From NCBI GenBank assembly GCA_963779765.1, contig CAVZZP010000002.1:186001-250000 (forward strand): 64,000 nt of DNA. The letters are read 5' to 3'. This DNA comes from Silicimonas sp963779765. GTDB taxonomy: Bacteria > Pseudomonadota > Alphaproteobacteria > Rhodobacterales > Rhodobacteraceae. The translations under genes and the position numbers were made by a program. Below, one piece after another: positions 1 to 9,105 of this stretch. The notes below the pieces were generated by a model, which was given only the letters and a program-made list of their open reading frames with translations, was not told the origin of the DNA and ran no database searches. Positions within the stretch are counted from its first letter, which is position 1, and each line of letters opens with the position of its first letter.

Positions 1-539
1 CCGAAGACTTCAAGGACTGGAAATTCCGCTCGCCCCCGGGCATGGAGACCAAGATCTTCGAAAAGCTCGGCGCCTCGCCGATCGTGATGGACTTCACCGA
101 GGTCTTCACCGCGCTGGAAACCGGCATCATCGAAGGCGCCGACGCCTCGATCCTCGCCAACAACCAGTCGATGGGTCTCTACGACATCGCCCAGCATGCG
201 ACCTACCCCGGCTTCCACTCGATGCCGTCGGACCACCTCGCCTGCAACAAGTCCGTCTGGGACGCCATGCCGGACCACCACAAGCGGATCATGGAAGTTG
301 CGATGGAGAAGCTTGGTCTCCGCCAGGCTCTCGAAGGTGACAAGGCCAACGCCGAGGCCGCCGTGGCCCTCGCCGAAGGCGGCGTGACCATCCACAACTG
401 GGCCGAAGAAGATCGCGCCGCCTTCCGCAAGGCAGCGCAGGACACATGGCCCGAGTTCGCGACCACGCCGGAAGCCAAGGCGCTGGTCGACAGCCACCTC
501 GCCTACCTCAAGGTTCTGGGACTCGTCTCGGACCAGTAA
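1..539 (+). CDS. dctP: TRAP transporter substrate-binding protein, DctP family (3' part only)
   Basis: The 5' end lies outside the window; the reading frame is open from base 3. The visible 179 residues are the C-terminal part of a periplasmic DctP-type receptor, with the family motif region SPPGMETKIFEKLGASP and then TALETGIIEGADAS, where the ligand-binding Arg loop and hinge helix sit in known structures. It would deliver a small carboxylate or sugar acid to the DctQ/DctM permease encoded next. A strong hairpin separates it from dctQ, as is common where the receptor is made in excess. The substrate cannot be read from this fragment; the downstream genes point to a sugar acid. Confidence 0.93.
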   Translation, partial: EDFKDWKFRSPPGMETKIFEKLGASPIVMDFTEVFTALETGIIEGADASILANNQSMGLYDIAQHATYPGFHSMPSDHLACNKSVWDAMPDHHKRIMEVAMEKLGLRQALEGDKANAEAAVALAEGGVTIHNWAEEDRAAFRKAAQDTWPEFATTPEAKALVDSHLAYLKVLGLVSDQ

Positions 540-547
540 GCCGACCC

Positions 548-581
548 TGCCGGCGGAGCCGCCTTGCGCGCTCCGCCGGCA
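548..581 (+). terminator. Intra-operon hairpin between dctP and dctQ
   Basis: A perfect 12-bp inverted repeat (TGCCGGCGGAGC at 548-559, its complement at 570-581) with a 10-nt loop begins 8 nt after the dctP stop. There is no T-run, so it is more likely an attenuator or 3'-end mRNA stabiliser for the receptor gene than a full terminator. Confidence 0.7.
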
Positions 582-630
582 CACCGCTTCTGAAGACGGC
601 CCGGGAGGGGTCGGGGGACCGAGGGGCGAC

Positions 631-1512
631 ATGCACCAAGAACAGGGAACTCTGGTCGAGTGGCTTGCGCCGCTGGCCTTCTGCGTCGTCTCGGGCTGGC
701 TCGTCTGGCACGCACCCGCCTACATCCTCGATTTCGGACCCGAGAACGGCCAGCTCGCCGCGCAGCTTGCCCGGACGGACGTGACCCCGAACCTTTCGCC
801 GATCTTCGCCTTCGGCGACATCGTCGACTATGCCGCGCTGATCCTCTGCCCGCTCCTCTTCATCCTGGGCGTGATGACCGTCCGCCGGGCGCCGATGGAA
901 TACGAGCACTGGAACGGCTTCGACCGCATCTCTGTCTTCCTCGGCCGCGTCACGATGATCCTCGTCCTCATCCTGACCTCGGTGATGATCTACGAAGTCC
1001 TGATGCGCTACGTCTTCGAACGCCCGACGCTCTGGGCCAACGAGCTGTCGCTCTGGCTCGCCGGGTTCGTCTTCCTGCTGGCCGGCCTCTACTCGATGCA
1101 GCAGCGCAGCCACATCCGCATCTTCCTGCTCTACGACGTCTGCCCGCGCTGGCTGCAACGCCTCTTCGACGTGATCTCGACCGGGCTGATCGTGCTCTTC
1201 GCCTTCTTCCTGATCTACGGAGCCTACGGCGAAGCCTTCCAGAAATTCATGAGGTGGGAGACCTTCGGCACCGCCTTCGACCCGCCCATCCCCGCCACGC
1301 TCAAGATCATGGTGCTTCTCGTCGTGACGCTGGTGGCGCTTCAGGCCGTGGTGAACCTCTTCGCCGACTGGAACAACGAGCCCGTGATCCACACCGCCGC
1401 CGACGACATCGACGAGGGCGAGCTTGAACGTCTGCGTGCCGCCGTCGGCGACGAGGGCACCGCCGATCTGGACGTCACACGCGCCTCCGTTCAGGACAGG
1501 GACACCCGCTGA
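631..1512 (+). CDS. dctQ: TRAP transporter small permease, DctQ family
   Basis: A 293-residue membrane protein. Residues about 110-250 carry the usual four-helix DctQ core, including the typical patch YEVLMRYVFERPTLWANELS and the later RSHIRIFLLYD segment. An N-terminal extension adds about two hydrophobic helices (near residues 8-30 and 65-90), which makes it longer than the usual 160-200 residues. The ATG at 631 is preceded by GGGGGACCGAGGGG. The stop overlaps the dctM start by one base (TGATG), so the two are probably translationally coupled. Its role is the small membrane subunit that, with DctM, drives sodium-coupled import of the ligand bound by DctP. Confidence 0.92.
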   Translation: MHQEQGTLVEWLAPLAFCVVSGWLVWHAPAYILDFGPENGQLAAQLARTDVTPNLSPIFAFGDIVDYAALILCPLLFILGVMTVRRAPMEYEHWNGFDRISVFLGRVTMILVLILTSVMIYEVLMRYVFERPTLWANELSLWLAGFVFLLAGLYSMQQRSHIRIFLLYDVCPRWLQRLFDVISTGLIVLFAFFLIYGAYGEAFQKFMRWETFGTAFDPPIPATLKIMVLLVVTLVALQAVVNLFADWNNEPVIHTAADDIDEGELERLRAAVGDEGTADLDVTRASVQDRDTR

Positions 1513-3401
1513 TGGACGTCGGAACGATCTCTCTCGTGCTCATGCTGGGCCTCGTGGCGCTCCTCGCCATCGGGATGCCGCTCGGCCTCGCCTCGGCGAT
1601 CCTCGCCGTCCTCGTCCTCGTGATGAAGTTCGAGCCGGCCCTTCTTCTCCAACCATGGACCTTCGGCGACGGCCTCCTGACGGCGAAGCCCGGCACCGGG
1701 CCGCTCAACATCCTCGCGCAGAAGATCTACGGCCTTCTGACCGATTACGTCCTGATCTCGATACCGCTCTTCATCTTCATGGCGGCCCTCCTCGAAAGGT
1801 CGGGCATCGCCAAGGACATGTACAACTCGCTGAACGTCTGGCTGAACCGGACGCGCGGCGGCATCGCCATCGTCACCTCGCTCATGGCGGTCATCATGGC
1901 GGCGATGTCGGGCATCATCGGCGGCGAGGTCGTGCTTCTGGGCCTCATCGCGCTGCCGCAGATGCTGCGCCTCGGCTACAACCAGAACCTCGCCATCGGC
2001 ACGATCTGCGCCTCGGGGTCGCTCGGCACGATGATCCCGCCGTCAATCGTCCTCATCATCTACGGCCTCATCACCGAGACCTCGATCAAGGCGCTGTTCA
2101 CCGCGGCCTTCCTGCCCGGCTTCATGCTGGCCTCGATGATCATCATCTACATCATCGTCCGCACCCAGCTGAACCCGTCGCTCGCCCCCCTGCCGATCGA
2201 GAAGCTGAGCTCGGATCTCGCCCAGCCGAACCTGTCGTCGTCGCGCCGCGCCCGGCTCGAGGCTGACCTCGCCGCCCTGAACGCTCAACCCGCAGGGGCC
2301 GAGAAGATGGCGCTCTTCGCCGCCTTCCTGTCGATCCTCACGGCAGGCTTTACGCTGATGCTGTTCCTGCGCGCCGCCTTCTTCACGGTCGCCGGACAGA
2401 ACGTGTCGCGCGAGGGCGTCGACGACATCGCCCTCGGCACGGCGGCCCACCTGCCCTGGCTCGGCGGCATCTTCCTCGTGGCGATGGCGCTGATCCTCTT
2501 CGTCTTCGGGCGCGAGAAAACCGCACGCGGCTGGCTCATGGGCAAGGGCCTCGTGCCGCCGATCGTGGTCATCGGCGTCGTCCTCGGCTCGATCTACGGC
2601 GGCATCACCGGCATCACCGAGGCCGCCGGCATGGGCGCGCTCGCGGTCTTCATCCTGATGACGCTCTACCAGAAAAGCTTCGGCGGCTGGCTCGGCACGA
2701 TCCAGGGCGCGCTGATCCCGATCATCGCCTTCGTGACGCTCCTCATCGTCCTGCCGCACTTCGTCGTTGACGGTGACCGCGAATGGCTGGTCAAGCTTCA
2801 GGTCGCGGGCACCTTCTTCCTTCTCATCCTCCTGACGCTGCGTATCCCCGCGGTGCGCGACGGCCTCTGGGACAGCCTTCTGCGGACGCTCCGCTCCACC
2901 GGCACGATCATCTGGGTCACCATCGGTGCCGCCGCTCTTGCCGGCGCCTACACCATCGCGGGCGGTCCGCAGTTCGTGGCCGACCTGATCGTCGGGTCCG
3001 ATATGCCGACCATGCTGATCCTGCTGACCATGATGGTCATCCTTCTGTTCATGGGCGCCTTCATGGACTGGGTCGGCATCGTCCTTCTCATCATCCCGGT
3101 GTTCCTGCCCATCGTGCAGCGCCTCCCCATCGAAGAGATCGGCTATTTCGGAGAACTCCAGCCCAAGTACCTCTCGGTCTGGTTCGGGGTCCTCTTCTGC
3201 ATGAACATGCAGGTCAGCTTCCTCTCGCCGCCTTTCGGCCCCGCCGCCTTCTACCTCAAGTCGGTGGCGCCCCCGCACATCTCGCTTACCGACATCTTCA
3301 AGGGCTTCCTGCCCTTCATATGCATCCAGCTTCTCGCCCTGACGGTCCTTCTTCTCTGGCCGCCGATCGTCGAGATCCTGCTCGACTGGGGACAACCATG
3401 A
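1512..3401 (+). CDS. dctM: TRAP transporter large permease, DctM family, long form
   Basis: A 629-residue polytopic membrane protein with DctM signatures: the N-terminal GMPLGLASAILAVLVL helix, the IPLFIFMAALLERSG motif, SGIIGGEVVLLGLIALPQM, and near the C-terminus MDWVGIVLLIIPVFLPI followed by FGVLFCMNMQVSFLSPPFGPA. It is about 200 residues longer than a standard 430-residue DctM. The extra part lies in the middle (roughly residues 220-440) and has a hydrophilic, Ala/Leu-rich stretch plus further helices; similar long forms occur in TRAP systems for aromatic or sugar-derived acids. It forms the elevator-type transport domain. The gene starts inside the dctQ stop and its own stop overlaps the next start (ATGA). 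Confidence 0.93.
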   Translation: MDVGTISLVLMLGLVALLAIGMPLGLASAILAVLVLVMKFEPALLLQPWTFGDGLLTAKPGTGPLNILAQKIYGLLTDYVLISIPLFIFMAALLERSGIAKDMYNSLNVWLNRTRGGIAIVTSLMAVIMAAMSGIIGGEVVLLGLIALPQMLRLGYNQNLAIGTICASGSLGTMIPPSIVLIIYGLITETSIKALFTAAFLPGFMLASMIIIYIIVRTQLNPSLAPLPIEKLSSDLAQPNLSSSRRARLEADLAALNAQPAGAEKMALFAAFLSILTAGFTLMLFLRAAFFTVAGQNVSREGVDDIALGTAAHLPWLGGIFLVAMALILFVFGREKTARGWLMGKGLVPPIVVIGVVLGSIYGGITGITEAAGMGALAVFILMTLYQKSFGGWLGTIQGALIPIIAFVTLLIVLPHFVVDGDREWLVKLQVAGTFFLLILLTLRIPAVRDGLWDSLLRTLRSTGTIIWVTIGAAALAGAYTIAGGPQFVADLIVGSDMPTMLILLTMMVILLFMGAFMDWVGIVLLIIPVFLPIVQRLPIEEIGYFGELQPKYLSVWFGVLFCMNMQVSFLSPPFGPAAFYLKSVAPPHISLTDIFKGFLPFICIQLLALTVLLLWPPIVEILLDWGQP

Positions 3402-4325
3402 GACTGACCGACGACCAACTCCGCTTCTTCGAAACCCAGGGCTACCTGGTGGTCGAGGGCATTCTCGGCGACGACGTGCTCGCCCCCGTCCGCGCCGAAT
3501 ACGAGACCCTGCTCGACCGCATTCTGGACGGCTGGGGCGTGGCGCGGCAGGGCGACTTCGCCGACAAGATCGGCACTGCCAACGACACGGGCCGCGACTG
3601 GTTTCAGCCGATGGACATCTCGCTCCCGGGCGACCGCATCGAGGCCGACACGCCCATGCACATCGGCCCCGCGGTCTTCGACATGATCAACGCGCCCGGC
3701 CTCCTCGACATGGTCGAGGACTTGATCGGGCCCGAGATCACTTCGAACCCGATCCAGCACGTCCGTATCAAACCGCCCCAGCGCAAGCTCCGCGCCGACG
3801 AGGCTCGGGCCCACGTCGGCGGCACCGACTGGCATCAGGACCGTGCCGTGGCGCTCGAAGAGGCCGACCAGACCCGCATGGTGACCGTCTGGCTCGCCGT
3901 CACCGACGCCACGGTCGAGAACGGCTGCCTCCAGGTCGTGCCCGGACGCGCCGACCTCTTGCCGCACTGCCCGCAGCGCCAGACCTCCATCGCCAAGGGC
4001 TTCGTCGACACCGACCTCGCGGTGCCGCTCCCCGTGAAGGCCGGCGGCGCGGTGATCTTCCATCCGATGACGCCCCACGCCTCGCTCGACGAACGTCTCG
4101 GACGGCATCCGCTGGTCGTTCGACCTGCGCTACAACGTGACCGGCGATCCCACGGGCCGCAGCCACTTCCCCGAGTTCGTCGCCCGATCCCGCGCGAACC
4201 CGGCGACCGAACTGCGTGACTGGCGCGTATGGCAGAAGATGTGGGACGACGCCCGCGCCCGTCTCGCTGCCGCGCCGCACATCGACCTTCACCGCTGGAG
4301 CGCCGACGCCCCCGTCTGCGCCTGA
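3398..4325 (+). CDS. Phytanoyl-CoA dioxygenase (PhyH)-family Fe(II)/2-oxoglutarate oxygenase, frameshifted
   Basis: With one extra base removed near 4088-4092 the product is 308 residues. The start region LRFFETQGYLVVEGILGDD is typical of PhyH proteins. The iron ligands are visible: His and Asp in GGTDWHQDRAV (about residue 147) and the distal His in FHPMTPHASLD. After the shift the frame resumes with SDGIRWSFDLRYN, which holds the Arg expected to bind 2-oxoglutarate. Such enzymes hydroxylate or oxidatively cleave small molecules; the TRAP genes just upstream (ATGA overlap) and the sugar-acid enzymes downstream suggest it acts on the imported compound. The exact substrate is unknown. The broken frame could be a sequencing error, because all later residues remain conserved. 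Confidence 0.85.
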
Positions 4326-4337
4326 GCCCATGCCGCT

Positions 4338-4371
4338 TCATCTTGCCCGAAATACGCAGGCCCGGCCGGGC
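4338..4371. repeat. Short intergenic repeat followed by a GC palindrome (copy 1)
   Basis: TCATCTTGCCCGAAATACGC at 4338-4357 begins 12 nt after the PhyH gene and is followed by the 12-bp palindrome GCCCGGCCGGGC (4360-4371). A second copy with 18/20 identity occurs at 11647. The placement right after a stop codon and before a GC hairpin suggests a gene-end element. The rest of the 4326-4556 gap shows no gene. Confidence 0.5.
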
Positions 4372-4556
4372 ACCGCGCGCACCGTTCACGCGTCTCTCCG
4401 GCCGATCCCCTGCCATACGCTTTGCCGACAGTTTGCCGACGCGATGCCGACAGCGCCTTTCGCCCGCTTTCCAACAGGATTAACGTCGATTCGCGGCGCC
4501 CCGCGCGATCCATCGTCCCCGGCCCCCGCCCGCCCCATTCATCCCGGAGCAACCCG

Positions 4557-4817
4557 ATGAAACCGACCGTCCGTCTCGACCCGTCCGACAACGTCGTCAC
4601 CGCCACCCGCGCGCTCGAGGCCGGCGCAGCGGTCGAGGCCGTCGCCACCACCTCGCTGATCCCCTCGGGCCACAAGATCGCGACCGAGGCGATCCCGCAG
4701 GGCGGACCGATCCGCAAGTACGCCCAGCTTATCGGCTATGCCGCAACGGACATCGCGGCGGGCGATCACGTCCACACCCACAACACCGAGTTCCGCAACA
4801 CCGAGCATGGCCTATGA
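4557..4817 (+). CDS. UxaA-family N-terminal SAF domain (likely the front part of the altronate dehydratase below)
   Basis: Eighty-six residues forming a SAF domain: LDPSDNVVTATRALEAG at the start, then SGHKIATEAI, GGPIRKYAQLIGYA and GDHVHTHNTEF, which match the N-terminal domain of altronate/galactarate dehydratases, where the His cluster helps bind metal. The frame ends right where a fused enzyme would continue. Removing one base near 4806-4810 joins ...FRNTEH to AYEFGTN... and gives one 503-residue protein, the normal length of a fused enzyme. Genuinely split SAF/large-subunit pairs also exist, so a natural overlap cannot be excluded. Confidence 0.8.
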   Translation: MKPTVRLDPSDNVVTATRALEAGAAVEAVATTSLIPSGHKIATEAIPQGGPIRKYAQLIGYAATDIAAGDHVHTHNTEFRNTEHGL

Positions 4818-6069
4818 ATTCGGAACCAATCTCCGCAACGTCGAGATGGTCCCCGAGGAGAAGCGCGACACCTTCATGGGCTACCGCCGCGAAAACGGCT
4901 CGGTCGGCACGCGCAACTACATCGCCGTCGTCACATCGGTGAACTGCTCCGCCACCGCCGCCCGCCGCATCGCCGACGCCTTCGGCCCCGAAGAGCTTGC
5001 CCAATATCCCAACGTCGATGGCGTCGTGGCCTTTGTCCACGGCACCGGCTGCGGCATGGCGGGCGACGGCGACGGGTTCGAGGCGCTTCAGCGCGTCATG
5101 TGGGGCTATGCCAAGCACCCCAACCACGCAGGCGTCCTGATGGTGGGCCTTGGCTGCGAGATGAACCAGATCGACTGGCTGCTGGAGGCCTATGGCCTGA
5201 AGCAAAGCCCGACGTTCCAAACCATGAATATTCAAGGCGTTGCAGGCCTTCGCAAGACCATCGAACTGGGAATCGAGAAGGTCCGCTCGATGCTTCCGAT
5301 AGCCAACGAAGCCAAGCGCGAACCCTGCCCAGCGTCCGAATTGATGGTCGCCCTTCAATGCGGCGGCTCCGACGCCTGGTCCGGCATCACGGCCAATCCC
5401 GCGCTCGGCTACGCCTGCGACCTCCTCGTCGCCCAGGGCGGCACCGGCGTCCTCGCAGAAACGCCCGAGATCTACGGCGCCGAGCACCTGCTGACCGCCC
5501 GTGCCGTCGACCGCCCCGTCGGCGACCGCCTCGTCGGCCTGATCCGCTGGTGGGAGGACTACACCGCCCGCAACAAGGGCTCGATGGACAACAACCCTTC
5601 ACCCGGCAACAAGAAGGGCGGCCTGACGACGATCCTCGAAAAGTCGCTCGGCGCCGCTGCGAAGGGCGGCACCACCCCGCTGACCGGCGTCTACAAATAC
5701 GCCGAACCCGTCCGCGCCAAGGGCTTCACCTTCATGGACTCGCCCGGCTACGACCCGGCCTCGGTCACCGGCCAGATCGCCGGCGGCTGCAACCTCGTCT
5801 GCTTCACGACCGGGCGCGGCTCTGCCTTCGGCTCGAAACCCGCCCCCACGATCAAGGTCGCGACCAACTCCGACATGTATGGCCGCATGATCGAAGACAT
5901 GGACGTGAACGCCGGCACCATGCTCTCCGAGGGCGTCAGCCTCGAAGAGAAGGGCCGCGAAATATACGAGCTTTTCCTGCGGGTTGCGAGCGGAGAGCAA
6001 TCCAAGTCCGAAGCGCAGGGCCTCGGCGACTACGAGTTCGTGCCCTGGCAGATCGGGGCCGTGATGTGA
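4807..6069 (+). CDS. uxaA: Altronate dehydratase-family enzyme (UxaA/GarD type), catalytic part
   Basis: This is the large domain of the UxaA family. Visible motifs include GYRRENGSVGTRNY, a Cys in VTSVNCS, GTGCGM, the run of Cys in MVGLGCEMNQ, MVALQCGGSDAWSG and, near the end, FTTGRGSAFGSKPAPTIKV. These enzymes dehydrate hexonates such as altronate to 2-keto-3-deoxygluconate. KDG kinase is encoded 4 kb downstream on the same strand, which supports that product. The ATG at 4807 overlaps the SAF-domain gene by 11 nt in another frame, most simply explained by a +1 error. The true substrate may be another sugar acid, because no uxaB/uxaC-like genes are next to it. Confidence 0.88.
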   Translation: MAYEFGTNLRNVEMVPEEKRDTFMGYRRENGSVGTRNYIAVVTSVNCSATAARRIADAFGPEELAQYPNVDGVVAFVHGTGCGMAGDGDGFEALQRVMWGYAKHPNHAGVLMVGLGCEMNQIDWLLEAYGLKQSPTFQTMNIQGVAGLRKTIELGIEKVRSMLPIANEAKREPCPASELMVALQCGGSDAWSGITANPALGYACDLLVAQGGTGVLAETPEIYGAEHLLTARAVDRPVGDRLVGLIRWWEDYTARNKGSMDNNPSPGNKKGGLTTILEKSLGAAAKGGTTPLTGVYKYAEPVRAKGFTFMDSPGYDPASVTGQIAGGCNLVCFTTGRGSAFGSKPAPTIKVATNSDMYGRMIEDMDVNAGTMLSEGVSLEEKGREIYELFLRVASGEQSKSEAQGLGDYEFVPWQIGAVM

Positions 6070-6136
6070 CGGGGATCGACGTCACCCCGGACGCCGCGAA
6101 TTTCGCATGCGAAACCTTTGCCGGGGGCCGCTCCCG

Positions 6137-7133
6137 GTGACGCGCCTTCTCGTCGCCGGTGCGGGCCTGATCGGCAGCCGCCATGCCGCCCACATCGCCG
6201 AGCATCCCGACCTGACGCTCGCAGGCGTGATCGACCCCGACCCCGCGCTGCGAGCCGCCTTCGACGCCCCCGGCTTCGCCTCGCTGGCCGACTGCGATGC
6301 CAAGGCGGACGGCATCGTCATCGCCACGCCCACGCAGTTCCACGAGGCCGTCTTCCTCGAAGCCGCCGCCCGCGGCCTCCACGCCCTCGTCGAAAAGCCC
6401 CTCGCCCCCGACCTCGACGCCGTCGACCGCATGATCGCGGCCGCGCGAGACGCCGGGGTCCACATCCTCACCGGCCACCACCGCCGCTTCCACCCTCGCG
6501 TCGCGGCCCTCAAGGACGTCCTGACCTCCGGCGCCATCGGCCGACCCATCCTCGCCAGCCTGATCTGGGCCGTCCGCAAACCCGATCCCTATTTCGAGGT
6601 GACATGGCGCCAGAGTGCCGACGGCGCGCCGGTCCGCCTCAACCTCTGCCACGAGATCGACCTCCTGCGGCATCTCTTCGGCGAGGTCACCGCCGTGGCT
6701 GGCCTCGGCTCGAACCCCGTCCGTCAGACGGCGCGCGTCGAATCCGGCGGGGCGGTCCTCGCCTTCGCCTCGGGCCTCACCGCCACCATCGCCTTCGCCG
6801 ACACCACGCCCTCGCCCTGGGGGTTCGAGCATGGCACGGGCGAGAACCCGAACATCGCCACCACGGGTCAGGATTCGCTCCGCATCACGGGCACCGAAGG
6901 CGCCGTCGAGTTCCCTTCGCTTCGCGTCTGGACCGGCGCCGAGGACTGGTCGCAGGCCCCCGCGCCGCACTACGCCCCCGCCCCCGACGGCGTGCCACTC
7001 GATCCGCCAACTCGAACACTTCGCCGCCGTCTGCCGGGGCGAGACCCAGCCCCTCAACGACGCGGCAAGCGGACGGCGCACGCTGGAGCTGACCCTCGCG
7101 GTGGAGGCGGCGACCCTGCCGTCCGCCCCGTGA
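6137..7133 (+). CDS. Gfo/Idh/MocA-family oxidoreductase, frameshifted
   Basis: After one-base correction near 7001 this is a 331-residue NAD(P)-dependent sugar or sugar-acid dehydrogenase. The Rossmann motif VAGAGLIGSRHA is at the N-terminus, the family EKP motif in LHALVEKPLAPDL at about residue 90, and the LCHEIDLLRHLFGEV helix, whose His/Asp pair lies in the active site, at about 170. The resumed frame gives IRQLEHFAAVCRGE and ends normally. I chose the GTG at 6137 because it places the Rossmann motif at the very N-terminus; an ATG at 6107 would add ten atypical residues. The stop overlaps the next gene's GTG (GTGA). Likely role: oxidation of a hydroxyl on the imported compound or an intermediate. 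Confidence 0.85.
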
Positions 7134-8228
7134 AGATCGCCATCGTCGGACGCGGCCTGATCGGCTCCGCCGCCGCACGGCACCTTGCTTGCGCGGGCCA
7201 CGACGTGACCCTCATCGGTCCCGACGAACCGCCCCGCTTCGACACACATCACGGCGTCTTCGGCAGCCACTACGACGAGGGCCGCATCACCCGCGTCAAC
7301 GACCGCCGCCCCTTTTTCGCGCGGGTCTCGCACGCCTCCATCGCTCGCTACGCCGAGATCGAGGCGCAAAGCGGCATCGCCTTCTTCACCGCCTCGGGCT
7401 CGCTGGTCGCGGGCGGCCCGGACTACATGGACGACGTCGCCAAGGGCCGAGAGGGCCTGTCGTTCGACTTCGACGACCTCTACCCCGATGCCCTGAAATC
7501 CCGCTTTCCCTACCTCGCCCTGCCCTCCGGCTTCGCCGGAGCCTTCGAACCGCACGCCGGTCACATCAGCCCCCGCCGTCTCGTCGCCGCCCAGACCGAG
7601 GCCGCGCGCCGCGCTGGCGCCAAGATCGTCGCGCAGGAGGCGCCTCGCGGTCGGCGACGGAAGAGTCCGCACCGCCGACGCAACCCACTCCGCCGACCGC
7701 GTCATCGTCGCGGCGGGCGGCTGGACCGACGCCGTCCTCGGCCGCTCCCCCGTGCTCGAGGTCTATGCCCGCACCGTCGCCTTCCACGAGATCGGCCCCG
7801 CGGAAGCCGAACGCCTTCGCGACATGCCCTCCTTCGTCTACGACTCGCCCGACGCCATCTACGTCCTGCCGCCCATAAGCTATCCGGACGGCAAGACCTG
7901 GCTGAAACTCGGCGGCGACCCCGTGGATGTCCTCCTCCCCGACCAGAAGGCGGTCGGCGAGTGGTTCCGAGGCGGCGGCAGCGTCGAGATCGGCGATTAC
8001 CTGACCGACACCATCCGCCGCCTCGTGCCCGGCCTCGCCTTCGAGAGCCGCCACATCGCGCCCTGCGTAACGACATGGACCGACACGCGCGTCCCCGAGA
8101 TCCGCCACCTCTCGCCCCGCCTGATCGTGGCGGCGGGCGGCAACGGCTCGGGCGCAAAATGCAGCGACGAGCTTGGCCGGATGGCGGCCGCGCTCACCAC
8201 GGAAACAGCAGAGGAGACGACCCCATGA
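7130..8228 (+). CDS. FAD-dependent oxidoreductase of the DAO / monomeric sarcosine oxidase type, frameshifted
   Basis: Corrected near 7640, the product is 365 residues. It opens with the FAD-binding motif VGRGLIGSAAARHL, has the GSHYDEGRITR segment that resembles the GS.HG.TRIIR region of SolA/MSOX enzymes, a second FAD motif VIVAAGGWTD, and near the C-terminus APCVTTWTDTRVPEI followed by IVAAGGNGSGAKCS. The first of these resembles the region that holds the covalent flavin Cys in sarcosine oxidases. These enzymes remove N-methyl groups or oxidise secondary amines. In this cluster it suggests that the substrate, or an intermediate, carries a substituted amino group, although oxidation of another C-N bond is possible. 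It starts with GTG inside the previous stop and ends overlapping the next ATG. Confidence 0.85.
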
Positions 8229-9103
8229 CACACATCGGATTCATCGGACTTGGGCTCATGGGCTCGGCCATGGTGCAGCGTCTGCTGGACAAGGGCCATA
8301 CGCTCACCGTCCTCGGCAACGTGAACCGCACCGGCGTCGACGCCGCCACCGCGCGCGGCGCGACCGAGGCCGCAACGGCCCGCGATCTGGCCGAAGCCGC
8401 CGACATCGTCATGCTGTGCATGGGCACCTCGGACCATGTCGAGGCCCGGATGCGAGGCGACGACGGCGTCATCGCCGGTCTCTCGGAGGGCAAGGTCGTC
8501 ATCGACTTCGGCACCTCCCTTCCCGGCTCGACCGTTGCGCTCGGCAAGGAGGTCGCCGCCAAGAGTGCGACCATGCTGGACGCGCCCCTCGGCCGCACGC
8601 CGACCCACGGCCGCGAGGGCAAGCTCAACATCATGGGCGCGGGCGACGAGGCGACGTTCGAGCGTGTGCGCCCCGTGCTTGAGGACCTTGGCGAGAACAT
8701 CTTCCACCTCGGCCCCCTCGGCTCGGGCCATACGATCAAGCTCATCAACAACTTCTACGCCATGGCCTCGGTCAACGCGCTGTCCGAAGCCTTCGCCGCC
8801 TGCGACATCGCCGGCGTTCCGCGCGAAAGCCTCTACAACGTGCTGTCCGCCGGCCCTAACGGCTCGGGCATGATGGACTTCATCAAGGCCTACGCCGTCG
8901 ACGGCGATCCGACGAAGCTGTCCTTCTCGGTTCGCAATGCGCTCAAGGACGTCAGCTACTACGACCGCATGGTCAGCGATTTCGGTCGCAGCTCGATCAT
9001 GGCCAAGGGCGCGAAGGAGGCCATCGGGCGCGCGGTCGAGGACGGCCACGGCGACGATCTCGTGCCGCAGATGGTCGACAGTTACGCCCGCTGGTTCGGC
9101 TGA
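8225..9103 (+). CDS. NAD(P)-dependent beta-hydroxyacid dehydrogenase (3-HIBADH family), variant A
   Basis: An intact 292-residue enzyme with the N-terminal NAD motif IGFIGLGLMGSAM and the catalytic-lysine helix GHTIKLINNFYAM (the K...N pattern of the family). The substrate-recognition loop, usually DAPVSGG, reads DAPLGRTPTHGREGKL instead. A second paralogue at 14148 has the same change, whereas the valine-pathway enzyme at 27039 has the canonical loop. A substrate different from hydroxyisobutyrate, perhaps a sugar-derived hydroxy acid, is therefore likely. It lies inside the operon with 4-nt overlap to the flavoenzyme. Confidence 0.9.
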   Translation: MTHIGFIGLGLMGSAMVQRLLDKGHTLTVLGNVNRTGVDAATARGATEAATARDLAEAADIVMLCMGTSDHVEARMRGDDGVIAGLSEGKVVIDFGTSLPGSTVALGKEVAAKSATMLDAPLGRTPTHGREGKLNIMGAGDEATFERVRPVLEDLGENIFHLGPLGSGHTIKLINNFYAMASVNALSEAFAACDIAGVPRESLYNVLSAGPNGSGMMDFIKAYAVDGDPTKLSFSVRNALKDVSYYDRMVSDFGRSSIMAKGAKEAIGRAVEDGHGDDLVPQMVDSYARWFG

Positions 9104-9105
9104 GG

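Noticed and set aside
508..1392. Long open frame opposite dctQ (minus strand, 294 codons)
   Set aside because: Its product is rich in Arg, Asp, His and Gly without any domain and mirrors the high-GC codon pattern of the real gene; the opposite strand encodes a clear DctQ.
2043..3395. 450-codon minus-strand frame inside dctM
   Set aside because: Highly charged, repetitive composition typical of antisense shadow frames; DctM on the plus strand is intact and conserved.
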